Shown: positions 1 to 8,049, counted from the stretch's first letter. The stretch is DNA of 64,000 bases from Lentzea pudingi (GCF_014646255.1 NZ_BMNC01000007.1:1-64000); one strand, 5' to 3'. Notes: generated by a model from the letters alone, not told the origin. Made by a program: numbers and translations.

Positions 1-35
1 CGCCCGCCGCCCGCCGCCCGCCGCCCGCCGCCCGC
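1..35. repeat. Tandem GC-only heptamer repeat
   Basis: Five perfect copies of the heptamer CGCCCGC run from the first base of the window and may continue to its left. The tract contains no A or T and sits just upstream of the operator-like palindromes of the pxpBC promoter. It could be a slippage-prone spacer or the end of a low-complexity tract in the preceding gene; this cannot be decided from the window. Confidence 0.8.
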
Positions 36-37
36 AA

Positions 38-102
38 GGATTGTTGAACGATCCGCGTGTCGGATTGTTCAACAATCCCACGATTCCCCGTAACATGTAC
101 CC
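38..102 (+). promoter_or_regulatory. pxpBC promoter with two GntR-like operator palindromes
   Basis: Positions 62-78 are a perfect 17-bp palindrome, GGATTGTT-C-AACAATCC. Positions 38-54 hold a near copy, GGATTGTTGAACGATCC, centred 24 bp away. A TAACAT -10 hexamer lies at 91-96, with a poor -35 (TTCAAC, 68-73) inside the second palindrome at 17-bp spacing. The -10 is followed by six bases and then the ATG at 103, which implies a leaderless transcript. TTGT..ACAA-type sites are typical of FCD-domain GntR regulators. The regulator itself would be outside the window, so that assignment is inference. Confidence 0.6.
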
Positions 103-690
103 ATGCTTCTGCGGCGTTGCGGAACCGACGCGCTCCTGGTCGAGGTCGACTCCCTGAGCGAGGTCGCGGCCGTCCGCGCAGCCCTCGAACACCTGGACGG
201 CATCGAGGAACTGGTTCCCGCGGCCAGAACAGTCCTGGTCAAGGGCGCACTGACCCACGTCAGACAGGCCCTCGAGACAGTCGACCTGACCAAGGCCCCC
301 ACCCAGCACTCCCGCCAGATCACCATCCCGGTCAGCTACGACGGCCCAGACCTGGACCTGGTCGCCGAAACAGCCGGCATCACCGCGAGCGAAGTCGTCG
401 AGCTCCACACCAACGCCACCTACGAGGTCGCGTTCTGCGGCTTCGCCCCCGGCTTCGGCTACCTCACCGGCCTCCCCGAAGTCCTCCAGCAACCCAGGCT
501 CGACTCGCCGCGCACGAAGGTCCCGCAGGGCTCCGTCGGCATCGCGGGCGAGTTCACCGCCGCCTACCCCAGGCCGACGCCGGGCGGCTGGCGGCTCATC
601 GGGCGCACCGAGATCACGCTGTTCGACGCCAAGGCCGAGACCCCCGCGCTGCTGCAGCCGGGCGACCAGGTCAGGTTCGTGGTCGCATGA
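103..690 (+). CDS. pxpB: 5-oxoprolinase subunit PxpB (KipI/AHS1 family)
   Basis: This 195-residue protein belongs to the carboxyltransferase C/D (allophanate hydrolase subunit 1) family. PxpB works with PxpC and PxpA in ATP-dependent opening of 5-oxoproline to glutamate in the cytoplasm; in Bacillus the homologue KipI was first described as a kinase inhibitor. The family hallmark GFAPGFGYLTGLP is at residues 113-125. The length is slightly short of the usual 210-230. The stop overlaps the pxpC start (ATGA), which indicates translational coupling. The ATG at 103 lies six bases after a -10 hexamer, consistent with leaderless expression. No pxpA is visible; it may lie to the left. Confidence 0.9.
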   Translation: MLLRRCGTDALLVEVDSLSEVAAVRAALEHLDGIEELVPAARTVLVKGALTHVRQALETVDLTKAPTQHSRQITIPVSYDGPDLDLVAETAGITASEVVELHTNATYEVAFCGFAPGFGYLTGLPEVLQQPRLDSPRTKVPQGSVGIAGEFTAAYPRPTPGGWRLIGRTEITLFDAKAETPALLQPGDQVRFVVA

Positions 691-1538
691 GCCGCAGGAT
701 CACGATCATCAGGACCGGCCCGCAGGCGCTGGTCCAGGACCTCGGCCGCCCCGGCAACGCCCACCTGGGCGTGCCGCCGTCGGGGGCGCTGGACCAGCAC
801 TCCCTCAGGCTCGCCAATCGGCTCGTGGGCAACGACGAGAGTGCGGCCGGGCTGGAACTGCTACTCGGCGGCCTCGTGATCAGCGCCGGCACGAGTTGCA
901 CGGTCGCCGTCACCGGGCCGGCCGTCGAGGTCCGCGTCAACGGCAGGCTCGCCGACTCGCACCACCCGATTCACCTCGAACAGGGCGCGAAGCTGGAGGT
1001 CGGCACCCCGAACACCGGGCTGCGCAACTACCTCGCGATCTCCGGCGGCGTCGACGTGCCACCGGAACTCGGCAGCCGCTCCACGGATCTGCTCTCCGGA
1101 ATCGGTCCAGACCCGTTGCGGGACAACGACGTCCTGCACCTCGGGACGCCGGGGTTGCCCGAAGGTGCCGATGTCGTGCCGCCGCACGAGGCGCTGCAAA
1201 CGTTGGTCATCCCGATCCGGCTCGGGCCGCGCGACGACTGGTTCGACGAGGCGGAAACCCAGTTGCGGCAAGGCAGGTGGACGGTGTCGGACCGGAGCAA
1301 CCGGGTCGGCGCGAGGCTGCAGGGGACGAAGCTGAATCGTCGTGACGGGGAGATTCCCAGCGAAGGAATGATCACCGGCGCGGTCCAGGTGCCGCCGGAC
1401 GGGCAGCCCGTGGTGTTCCTCAACGACCATCCGACCACCGGCGGTTACCCCGTGATCGGTGTGGTGGACAACGATTTCCTCGGTGCGATCGGGCAGGCGC
1501 GGCCTGGCACGGAGGTCAGGTTTCGGACGATCGACTGA
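687..1538 (+). CDS. pxpC: 5-oxoprolinase subunit PxpC (KipA/AHS2 family)
   Basis: The 283-residue product is a biotin-dependent carboxyltransferase-type (AHS2) protein, the partner of PxpB in 5-oxoproline hydrolysis. Family features include the N-terminal GPQALVQDLGRPG segment, the PPSGALDQHSLRLAN segment, and a C-terminal NDHPTTGGYPVIG motif that lines the active cleft in this fold. The start overlaps the pxpB stop by four bases. A longer in-frame reading begins at 57 but runs antisense-like through pxpB and is rejected. Normal length for the family (280-330). Confidence 0.9.
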   Translation: MSRRITIIRTGPQALVQDLGRPGNAHLGVPPSGALDQHSLRLANRLVGNDESAAGLELLLGGLVISAGTSCTVAVTGPAVEVRVNGRLADSHHPIHLEQGAKLEVGTPNTGLRNYLAISGGVDVPPELGSRSTDLLSGIGPDPLRDNDVLHLGTPGLPEGADVVPPHEALQTLVIPIRLGPRDDWFDEAETQLRQGRWTVSDRSNRVGARLQGTKLNRRDGEIPSEGMITGAVQVPPDGQPVVFLNDHPTTGGYPVIGVVDNDFLGAIGQARPGTEVRFRTID

Positions 1539-1550
1539 AGAACAGCACCG

Positions 1551-1580
1551 TTGACGGAAGTGGTCCAGACCAAATACCGT
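1551..1580 (+). promoter_or_regulatory. Chitinase promoter with DasR-like (dre) site
   Basis: TTGACG at 1551-1556 and TACCGT at 1575-1580 form a -35/-10 pair with an 18-bp spacer. The spacer contains TGGTCCAGACCA (1561-1572), matching the core of the DasR responsive element (TGGTCTAGACCA) except for one central base. DasR is the GntR-family repressor released by phosphorylated amino sugars that controls chitinases in Streptomyces. A site between the -35 and -10 boxes would block polymerase directly. The dasR gene is not in the window. Confidence 0.7.
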
Positions 1581-1623
1581 AACTCGCAGCCGCCGCGGAA
1601 TCTCTACCAAACTGGAGTTCCGC

Positions 1624-4158
1624 ATGCGCCGGATCCCTGCCCTGTTAACAAGTCTGGTAGCACTCCTAGCTCTGGCGGTCCCTGCACAGGCCGCCACGGG
1701 CATCACTGCGACCTTCTCCCGCACCGGGACGACCGGCAAGTTCGTCGTCGCCAACGCGAGCACCGCCGCGCTCAACGGGTGGTCGGTCAAGTTCGACCTC
1801 CCGGCCGGCGTCACGGCGAGCAGTCCGCAGAACGCGACGATCACCCAGAACGGCACGCGGGTGACGCTCACCCCGGCCTTCTACATCAACAACCTTCCGC
1901 CGGGACGCAACACCGAGCCCTACAGCCCGACGTTCACGTTGAGCGCCGCGGCCGACCCCACCGGCTGCAAGATCAACGGCATGGAGTGCGACGGCAGCGG
2001 CACAGCACCACCGGCGCCGACCGGACTGACCGCCGACTACTCGGTCTCGAGCGGCACGGCGAAGTTCGTCGTGCGCAACCACGGGACCGCCGCCGTCAGC
2101 GACTGGTCGATCTCCTTCACGCTGCCCAGCGGCGTGACGGTCAGCAACGGCCAGAACGGCACGGTCAGCCAGAGCGGCAACCAGGTCACCGTCACCCCGA
2201 TCCACTACAACAAGACCATCAACGCGGGCGCCAGCACCGAGCCCTACAGCCCGACCTTCTCCATCAGTTCGAACGTCGACCCGGTGACGTGTCGCGTCAA
2301 CAACGCCAACTGCGACGGCAGCGCTGACACTCCACCAAGTGTCCCAACGGGTCTCACGAGTCCGAGCAAGACCACGCGCACGGTGAGCCTGCAGTGGAAC
2401 GCGTCCACGCCGGGTTCACTGCCGGTCGCGAGCTACGACGTCTACAACGGCTCCAGCGTCGTCGGCACCTCCACCACGACGTCCACGATCATCACCGGCC
2501 TGAACCCGAACACCGCGTACTCGTTCACGGTGCGGGCAAAGGACACCAAGGGCGCACAAAGCGGACCCAGCGCCGCCCTCAACGTCACCACCAACAACCC
2601 CGCCAACGACACCACGCCGCCGACCGCGCCGGGCAACCTGCGTGCGACGGCCAAGGACGCGGGCAGCATCACGCTGGCGTGGAACGCCTCCACGGACAAC
2701 AGCGGGATCGCGAACTACGACGTCTACGTGGGCTCGACCGTGAAGACGACGGTCGCGGGCACCACGGCCGTGGTCAGCGGCCTCTCGCCGTCCACCAACT
2801 ACACGTTCACCGTCCGGGCGCGGGACATCTACGACAACCTCTCGACCCCGAGCAACGCGCTGAACGAGCGCACCGGTGACATCGTCGGCGGATACGCCCG
2901 TGTCGGGTACTTCGTGCAGTGGGGCATCTACGGACGCCAGTACTTCGTGAAGGACATGGACGCCGCGAAGATGACGCACGTCAACTACGCGTTCGGCAAC
3001 ATCGACCCCGTCAACCTGACGTGTCTGCATGGCGTCACGAAGGGCACGAGCCCGAACCCGCAGGACCCGAACCAGGGCGATGGCGCGGGCGACGCGGAAG
3101 CCGACTACAGCAGGCCGATGAGCGCGGCCCAGTCCGTCGACGGCGTCGCGGACAGCGGCTGGGAACCGTTGCGCGGCAACTACAACCAGCTCAAGAAGCT
3201 CAAGGCGAAGCACCCGAACCTCAAGGTGCTGATCTCGCTCGGCGGTTGGACGTACTCCAAGTACTTCTCCGACGTCGCGGCGACGGACGCGGCGCGCAAG
3301 AAGTTCGTGTCGTCCTGCATCGACGTCTACATCAAGGGCAACCTGCCCGTGTACAACGGAGCCGGCGGCCCGGGGTCAGCAGCGGGGATCTTCGACGGCA
3401 TCGACCTCGACTGGGAGTGGCCGGGCGCCGAAGGCCACGCGGGCAACCACTTCGGACCGCAGGACAAGGTCAACAACACCCTGCTGATCGAGGAGTTCCG
3501 CCGGCAGTTCGACGCGCTGAGCACCACCACCGGCAAGCGCTACCAGCTCACGGCGTTCACCCCGGCCGACCCCGCCAAGATCGAGGCTGGCTGGGAACTC
3601 GGGCGGGTCGCGCAGTCGATGGACATCTTCAACGTCCAGGGCTACGACTTCCACGGCTCCGGCAGCGACAACTCGTGGGAGCCCAACCGCACCGGCCACC
3701 AGGGCAACCTCTACCCGGACCCGGACGACCCGTACACGACCAAGTTCAGCGTCGAGAGCACCGTGCAGGCCTACCTCGACGCGGGCGTGCCGTCACGCAA
3801 GATCACGCTCGGGCTCGCGTTCTACGGCCGCGGCTGGCAGAACGTGGTCAACGGCGGCAAGAACGGTGAGTGGCAGACCGCGGGAGGTGCGGCTCCGGGG
3901 CAGTTCCCGGAGGAGTCGGGCACGCGCGGATACGCCAACCTCATCGCTTCGGTGCCGAACTGCACCGTCCACCACGACGAGGTCGCCGTGGCGACGTCCT
4001 GCTACACCGGCAACCAGTGGTGGACCTTCGACGACGTGTGGTCGATCCAGAAGAAGACCGCGTGGTTGAAGTCGAAGAACCTGCTGGGCGCGATGTTCTG
4101 GGAGATGTCCGGTGACCGCGGCCCGTTGATGGCCGCGGTCGACGCGGGTCTCAAATAA
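1624..4158 (+). CDS. Secreted multidomain GH18 chitinase
   Basis: The 844-residue enzyme is predicted to hydrolyse chitin outside the cell. Order of parts: Sec signal peptide ending near residue 23 (AQA); two CBM2-like carbohydrate-binding modules at about 25-123 and 133-236, each ending in a Cys-containing C.(I/V)N...CDG tail; two fibronectin type III domains at about 237-326 and 332-418; a GH18 catalytic domain from about 421. The catalytic DGIDLDWE motif is at 591-598, so the acid is Glu598 with Asp591, 594 and 596. GGAG lies about 8 bases before the ATG. Codon 8 (1645-1647) is TTA, the rare bldA-dependent leucine codon. A dre-like site in the promoter suggests GlcNAc-responsive control. 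Confidence 0.93.
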   Translation: MRRIPALLTSLVALLALAVPAQAATGITATFSRTGTTGKFVVANASTAALNGWSVKFDLPAGVTASSPQNATITQNGTRVTLTPAFYINNLPPGRNTEPYSPTFTLSAAADPTGCKINGMECDGSGTAPPAPTGLTADYSVSSGTAKFVVRNHGTAAVSDWSISFTLPSGVTVSNGQNGTVSQSGNQVTVTPIHYNKTINAGASTEPYSPTFSISSNVDPVTCRVNNANCDGSADTPPSVPTGLTSPSKTTRTVSLQWNASTPGSLPVASYDVYNGSSVVGTSTTTSTIITGLNPNTAYSFTVRAKDTKGAQSGPSAALNVTTNNPANDTTPPTAPGNLRATAKDAGSITLAWNASTDNSGIANYDVYVGSTVKTTVAGTTAVVSGLSPSTNYTFTVRARDIYDNLSTPSNALNERTGDIVGGYARVGYFVQWGIYGRQYFVKDMDAAKMTHVNYAFGNIDPVNLTCLHGVTKGTSPNPQDPNQGDGAGDAEADYSRPMSAAQSVDGVADSGWEPLRGNYNQLKKLKAKHPNLKVLISLGGWTYSKYFSDVAATDAARKKFVSSCIDVYIKGNLPVYNGAGGPGSAAGIFDGIDLDWEWPGAEGHAGNHFGPQDKVNNTLLIEEFRRQFDALSTTTGKRYQLTAFTPADPAKIEAGWELGRVAQSMDIFNVQGYDFHGSGSDNSWEPNRTGHQGNLYPDPDDPYTTKFSVESTVQAYLDAGVPSRKITLGLAFYGRGWQNVVNGGKNGEWQTAGGAAPGQFPEESGTRGYANLIASVPNCTVHHDEVAVATSCYTGNQWWTFDDVWSIQKKTAWLKSKNLLGAMFWEMSGDRGPLMAAVDAGLK

Positions 4159-4161
4159 AGA

Positions 4162-5004
4162 TCAGTACTCGGACTCGTACAGGCCCTGCAGCTCGGTCAG
4201 CAGGGCCGCCGAGTCGGGCAGCTGCTTGCCGTCCAGCACGGTCACCCGCGTGATCTTGCGGACGCTCGAGCAGAGGAACACGCCCTCGGCGTCGTAGAGC
4301 TCGCCGGTCTGGATCGGCTCCACGAGCACGGTCCAGCCGGCGCGCTCGGCGGCGCGGAACAACGCGTACTGCGTGGTGCCGGGCAGGATGCCGAGCTTCG
4401 ACGGCGGCGTCACCAGGGTCTTGCCGCGCACCAGGACCAGCGTCGAGGTCGGGCCTTCGAGCACGAAGCCGTCCGACGTCGTGAAGACGACCTCGTTGGC
4501 ACCGCGGCGCTCGGCCTCGCGCAGCGCGGCCATGTTGATCGCGTACGACAGCGACTTGGCGCCCAGCAGCAGCCACGGCGCGCGGTCGGCGAGGTCCGCG
4601 TCGATGCCGCGGTCGAGCGTCACCGCGGACAGGCCCTCGGCACGCTGCTTGAGCACCTTCGCGCCGATCTCCATGCCCAGCGCGAAGCCGGTCGGCGTGC
4701 CGTCGCCGCCCTCGACACCGCGGGTGTAGATCAGCTTGAGGGCGAACTCCGAACCGCCGGTCCAGTTGCCGACGACGAGCTCGACCGCGCGCTCGAACTC
4801 CGCGCGGGGAGGGGGCTCCATGTCGAGCATGGCCGCGGACCGGTCGAGCCGGTCGAGGTGGGGCGTGAGTTCACGGGGCTTCCCGCCGACCACGAGGATC
4901 GTTTCGAACACGCCGTCACCGCGCATGAGTCCCAGGTCCTCGACGCGGATCTGCGGCGAGTCGGGGTCAGCGAGGGTTCCGTCGAGCAGTGCCAGCACGC
5001 GCAT
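4162..5004 (-). CDS. pabC: Class IV aminotransferase, probable 4-amino-4-deoxychorismate lyase
   Basis: The 280-residue protein is a fold-type IV PLP enzyme. The gene name rests on similarity to actinobacterial PabC, which forms p-aminobenzoate for folate; a branched-chain or D-amino acid aminotransferase is possible but less likely. Features: MRGDGVFET near residue 27, catalytic Lys150 in LGAKSLSYA, and a C-terminal VRKITRV strand. It converges with the chitinase, with 3 bases between stops. On its own strand, TAGGCT sits six bases before the ATG, suggesting leaderless transcription. The start is divergent from the Fur-family gene 26 bp away. Confidence 0.82.
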   Translation of the reverse strand: MRVLALLDGTLADPDSPQIRVEDLGLMRGDGVFETILVVGGKPRELTPHLDRLDRSAAMLDMEPPPRAEFERAVELVVGNWTGGSEFALKLIYTRGVEGGDGTPTGFALGMEIGAKVLKQRAEGLSAVTLDRGIDADLADRAPWLLLGAKSLSYAINMAALREAERRGANEVVFTTSDGFVLEGPTSTLVLVRGKTLVTPPSKLGILPGTTQYALFRAAERAGWTVLVEPIQTGELYDAEGVFLCSSVRKITRVTVLDGKQLPDSAALLTELQGLYESEY

Positions 5005-5030
5005 GGGACGAGCCTACTAACATCACTGGC
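5005..5030. promoter_or_regulatory. Overlapping divergent leaderless promoters (pabC / Fur family)
   Basis: Only 26 bp separate two divergent starts. On the plus strand TAACAT (5018-5023) is followed by seven bases and the GTG of the Fur-family gene. On the minus strand TAGGCT (5016 down to 5011) is followed by six bases and the pabC ATG. Both hexamers fit TANNNT at leaderless spacing and are adjacent, so polymerases at the two starts should interfere. Inferred from spacing and motif only. Confidence 0.5.
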
Positions 5031-5465
5031 GTGGAGACCGCAAGAGGCCTGCGCAAAACGCTGCACGACCGCGGCATGAGGATGACGCCGCAGCGTCAGC
5101 TCGTGCTGGACGCGGTCCGGTCGCTGGAACACGCGACACCCGAGCAGATCTGTCAGCGCGTCCAGGAGACGGCGCCGACGGTCAACATCACCACGATCTA
5201 CCGGACGCTCGATCTCCTCGACCGGCTCGGACTGGTTCGGCACACGCACCTTGGCCACGGTGCGCCGAGCTACTCGGTCGACGATCACCAGCACGTGCAC
5301 CTCGTGTGCCACGTGTGCGGCTCGATCCAGGAAATCCCGTGTGAGCTTCTCGACCCGTTGGTCGGAACATTGCGGGAGCGCGACGGGTTCGAACTTGATG
5401 CAAGCCATCTCGCGCTGTCCGGCACGTGCCGAGACTGTTTGAAGCAGGAGCAGGAGACCGAGTGA
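5031..5465 (+). CDS. Fur-family metalloregulator
   Basis: This 144-residue cytoplasmic DNA-binding repressor has a winged helix (MRMTPQRQLVLDAVRSL, then NITTIYRTLDLLDRLGLVR) followed by the Fur dimer/metal domain. Visible ligands are DDHQHVHLVCHVCG and a C-terminal CRDC pair, so the structural zinc site with two CxxC pairs is intact. The metal sensed (iron, zinc, nickel) cannot be told from sequence alone. The GTG at 5031 is chosen because a -10 lies seven bases before it; an upstream in-frame start at 4989 would overlap pabC. Its stop overlaps the GTG of ygfZ, so both are co-transcribed. Confidence 0.88.
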   Translation: METARGLRKTLHDRGMRMTPQRQLVLDAVRSLEHATPEQICQRVQETAPTVNITTIYRTLDLLDRLGLVRHTHLGHGAPSYSVDDHQHVHLVCHVCGSIQEIPCELLDPLVGTLRERDGFELDASHLALSGTCRDCLKQEQETE

Positions 5466-6523
5466 GCCTCCCCGGAGCCGTCCCGCCGCCCGACGATTCC
5501 ACCGACGCAGGCGTGGCCTGGCACTACGGCGACCCGTTCGCCGAACAGCGCTCGGCCGTCCGTTCGGTGGTCGTGGTCGACCGCTCGAACCGGGGTGTCA
5601 TCGCGATCCCGGGCGAGGACCGGCTCAAGTGGCTGCACCAGCTCACGAGCCAGCACTTCGAGCAGCTGGGCGAGGGCGCGTCCACCGAGGCGCTGATCCT
5701 CGACGCCCAGGGCCGCCTGGAGCACCACATGGTCGTCGCGAACGTCGGCGGCACGGTGTTCCTCGACGTCGAGAAGGTCGACGACCTGCTGGCGTACCTG
5801 AAGAAGATGGTCTTCTGGTCCAAGGTGGAGCCGCGCGACGCCTCGGCGGAGTTCGCGCTGCTGACGATCACCGGGCCGGACGCGCCCGCGTTGCTCGACA
5901 AGCTCGGCATCCCGCAGCCGTCGCACGTGGGCGCGCTCGGCGAGGGCTTCGTGCGCCGCACCTCGTGGCCCGGCCAGAACTCGTACGACCTGCTGGTCCC
6001 GCGCGCCGAGAAAGCGGCGTGGTGGGAGCGCATCACGGACGCCGGCGCACGCCCTGCGGGCAGCTACGCGTTCGAGGCGCTGCGGGTCGAGTCGCTGCGC
6101 GCACGGCAGGGCATCGACACCGACGAACGCACGATCCCGCACGAGGTCGGCCTGATCGACCCGGCCGTGCACCTGAACAAGGGCTGCTACCGCGGCCAGG
6201 AGACGGTCGCCAAGGTCCACAACGTGGGACGCCCGCCCAGGCGAATGCTCCTACTCCACCTGGATGGTTCTGCCGACGCCCAGCCGGAGACCGGCGACCC
6301 GGTCACGCTGGACGGCAGGGCCGTGGGCCGGGTGGGCAGCGTGGTGCTGCACCACGAGCTGGGCCCGATCGCGTTGGCGCTGGTCAAGCGGTCCGTGCCG
6401 ATCGAGTCGGAACTCGTCGCGGGGGCTCCCGAACGGGAGGTCCAGGCACGGATCGACCCCGATTCGGTGCCGCCGGACACCCCCGGCCTGGGCCGGGAAG
6501 CGGTGCGCAACCTGAGGGCGTAG
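5462..6523 (+). CDS. ygfZ: YgfZ/GcvT-type folate-binding protein
   Basis: This 353-residue cytoplasmic protein belongs to the YgfZ (IBA57) family, which uses tetrahydrofolate in maturation or repair of certain iron-sulfur enzymes. The diagnostic KGCYRGQE is at residues 240-247 with Cys242, following the conserved EVGLIDPAVHLN. The GTG start overlaps the stop of the Fur-family gene (GTGA). Coupling of a Fe-S maintenance factor to a metalloregulator suggests a shared response to metal or oxidative stress, which is inference. Confidence 0.9.
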   Translation: MSLPGAVPPPDDSTDAGVAWHYGDPFAEQRSAVRSVVVVDRSNRGVIAIPGEDRLKWLHQLTSQHFEQLGEGASTEALILDAQGRLEHHMVVANVGGTVFLDVEKVDDLLAYLKKMVFWSKVEPRDASAEFALLTITGPDAPALLDKLGIPQPSHVGALGEGFVRRTSWPGQNSYDLLVPRAEKAAWWERITDAGARPAGSYAFEALRVESLRARQGIDTDERTIPHEVGLIDPAVHLNKGCYRGQETVAKVHNVGRPPRRMLLLHLDGSADAQPETGDPVTLDGRAVGRVGSVVLHHELGPIALALVKRSVPIESELVAGAPEREVQARIDPDSVPPDTPGLGREAVRNLRA

Positions 6524-6537
6524 CAGCGCCGGACCGC

Positions 6538-6551
6538 TACAGTCCCGGTAC
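6538..6551 (+). promoter_or_regulatory. Putative leaderless promoter of the BKACE gene
   Basis: TACAGT (6538-6543) fits the TANNNT -10 consensus and is followed by eight bases and the ATG at 6552, with no Shine-Dalgarno sequence. No convincing -35 is seen. Confidence 0.4.
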
Positions 6552-7376
6552 ATGTCCCTGGGCACGCTCATCACTGTCGCTCCTACCGGAGCGGAGCACG
6601 CGAAAGCCGACGTCCCGCAGCTTCCGGTGACCCTGGAAGAGCTCGTTTCCACGGCGCAGAGCTGCGAGCAGGTCGGCGCCGCGATGATCCACGTCCACAT
6701 CCGCGGCGAGGACGCGAAGCCGTCGCTCGACCTCGGCCGGTTGAAGGCCACCGTCGAGGCGTTGCGCTCCGAGACGAACCTCGTCGTGCAGCTGTCGACC
6801 GGCGGGTCGGTGCACGACCCGGAGGAGCACCGGCTGCGCGTGCTCGACGCGATGCCGGACTCGGCGTCCTGCACGATGGGCACGGTCAACTTCGGTGACG
6901 ACGTGTTCATGAACCGCTGGGAGTTCATCGTCTCCCTGCACAAGGGCATGCAGGAACGCTCGATCCTCCCGGAGTACGAGATCTTCGACATCGGGCAGCT
7001 CGCGTCGCTCAAGCGCCTGCTCGACCAGCACGGCCTGCCCGCGGGCGGCCACGTGCACGTCGACTTCGTGATGGGCGTGCCCGGCGGCATGCCCGGTGAC
7101 GCCGCGACCCTGGTCGCCGCAGTGAACGCTCTGCCGGACGGGGCAACGTTCTCCGCCACCGGGATCGGCCGGACCACCCTCCCAGTGATGTTCACCGCTT
7201 TGGGTGCGGGTGGCCACCTCCGAGTGGGTATGGAAGACACGGTGAGCTACTCGCGGGGGGTGCCGGTGCGGGACAACGCACAGCTCGTGGCACGTGCCGC
7301 AGGTCTCTCCAAGATCGCCCAGCGACCCGCTCTGACCCCGGACGAGGCGCGAAAGCTGCTGGGCGTGCACATTTGA
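6552..7376 (+). CDS. 3-keto-5-aminohexanoate cleavage (BKACE) family enzyme
   Basis: The 274-residue protein is a DUF849/BKACE TIM-barrel enzyme. Members are zinc-dependent and condense a beta-keto acid with acetyl-CoA, yielding acetoacetate and a new acyl-CoA. The zinc motif HVHIR follows strand 2 (about residues 46-50), and a second HVHVDF lies near residue 168. The C-terminal GGHLRVGMEDT segment is typical. Substrate preference varies across the family and cannot be assigned. The gene stands alone between ygfZ and rsiG, with no pathway partner in view. Confidence 0.88.
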   Translation: MSLGTLITVAPTGAEHAKADVPQLPVTLEELVSTAQSCEQVGAAMIHVHIRGEDAKPSLDLGRLKATVEALRSETNLVVQLSTGGSVHDPEEHRLRVLDAMPDSASCTMGTVNFGDDVFMNRWEFIVSLHKGMQERSILPEYEIFDIGQLASLKRLLDQHGLPAGGHVHVDFVMGVPGGMPGDAATLVAAVNALPDGATFSATGIGRTTLPVMFTALGAGGHLRVGMEDTVSYSRGVPVRDNAQLVARAAGLSKIAQRPALTPDEARKLLGVHI

Positions 7377-7436
7377 GACAAGTTTGGTGCATGGGATGTG
7401 TTGGCGGGTAGGGAGGAACTACCGCAGGATGGACAC

Positions 7437-8006
7437 GTGATCGAGGTGCGTCCTGGCGGGCGCCGCCGAATCGACAGGGTGCTCGCCCCCGACTACACGG
7501 AGGGCGTCGAGCAGCGCCCGCTCGTCGAGGTGCGCGAACTCCGCGACGAAGCTGCGCAGGAAGAGACAGATCTGTCCTACCTGCGGCGGTTGTTGCACGC
7601 GCGCATCGACATCGTGCGTGCGGAACAAGAGCGTCGTAGCTCTGGTGGCTCGGCCGTGGTCGACCAACTGGCGACCATCCTCTCCACGAACGCCGTGGGT
7701 CCCGCGACCGGTCTAGGCCGGTACCAGACCCATGAGCCGTCACGTGCTGATGCTCATCAACGGCACGTCGAGGCGCTCATCTCCGACGTGGACCTCTCCG
7801 ACGTGAGCTCCCTGGACGACTCGAAGCTCGTCGAGGTCCTGGAGACGTTCATCTCGGAAGAGGCGTCCGTGTCGGTGCGGCGACGCGAGGTGCAGGTGGT
7901 GGTCGACCGGCTCAACGCCGAGATCGCCGCCCGCTACCAGCGCGGGAGTGCGTCGGTGGACGAGCTGCTGGCCGCTGAGCGCGGCCACCATCGTCCCAAG
8001 AGGTAA
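7437..8006 (+). CDS. rsiG: RsiG-type anti-sigma factor with two c-di-GMP-binding signatures
   Basis: The 189-residue protein resembles RsiG, which holds the sporulation sigma factor WhiG inactive when bound to c-di-GMP. RsiG carries two helical repeats of the form E-x3-S-x2-R-x3-Q-x3-D. Numbered from the GTG at 7437, the second is exact (Glu142, Ser146, Arg149, Gln153, Asp157); the first has His in place of Gln (Glu43, Ser47, Arg50, His54, Asp58). Both sit in predicted long helices. The GTG at 7437 follows AGGA by about seven bases; an in-frame GTG at 7398 would add 13 residues. No whiG lies in the window, but a GGDEF-EAL protein is encoded near 55 kb. Confidence 0.8.
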   Translation: MIEVRPGGRRRIDRVLAPDYTEGVEQRPLVEVRELRDEAAQEETDLSYLRRLLHARIDIVRAEQERRSSGGSAVVDQLATILSTNAVGPATGLGRYQTHEPSRADAHQRHVEALISDVDLSDVSSLDDSKLVEVLETFISEEASVSVRRREVQVVVDRLNAEIAARYQRGSASVDELLAAERGHHRPKR

Positions 8007-8037
8007 GACGTCCTTTCCACTTTCTGAGCAGCCGACC

Positions 8038-8049
8038 TAGCGTGCCCTC
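8038..8049 (+). promoter_or_regulatory. Putative leaderless promoter of the MFS gene
   Basis: TAGCGT (8038-8043) is followed by six bases and the ATG at 8050; no ribosome-binding sequence is present. This spacing matches actinobacterial leaderless genes. Confidence 0.4.

Noticed and set aside
1..35. Possible CRISPR or IS end
   Set aside because: The unit is seven bases with no spacers and no terminal inverted repeats; it is a simple tandem repeat.
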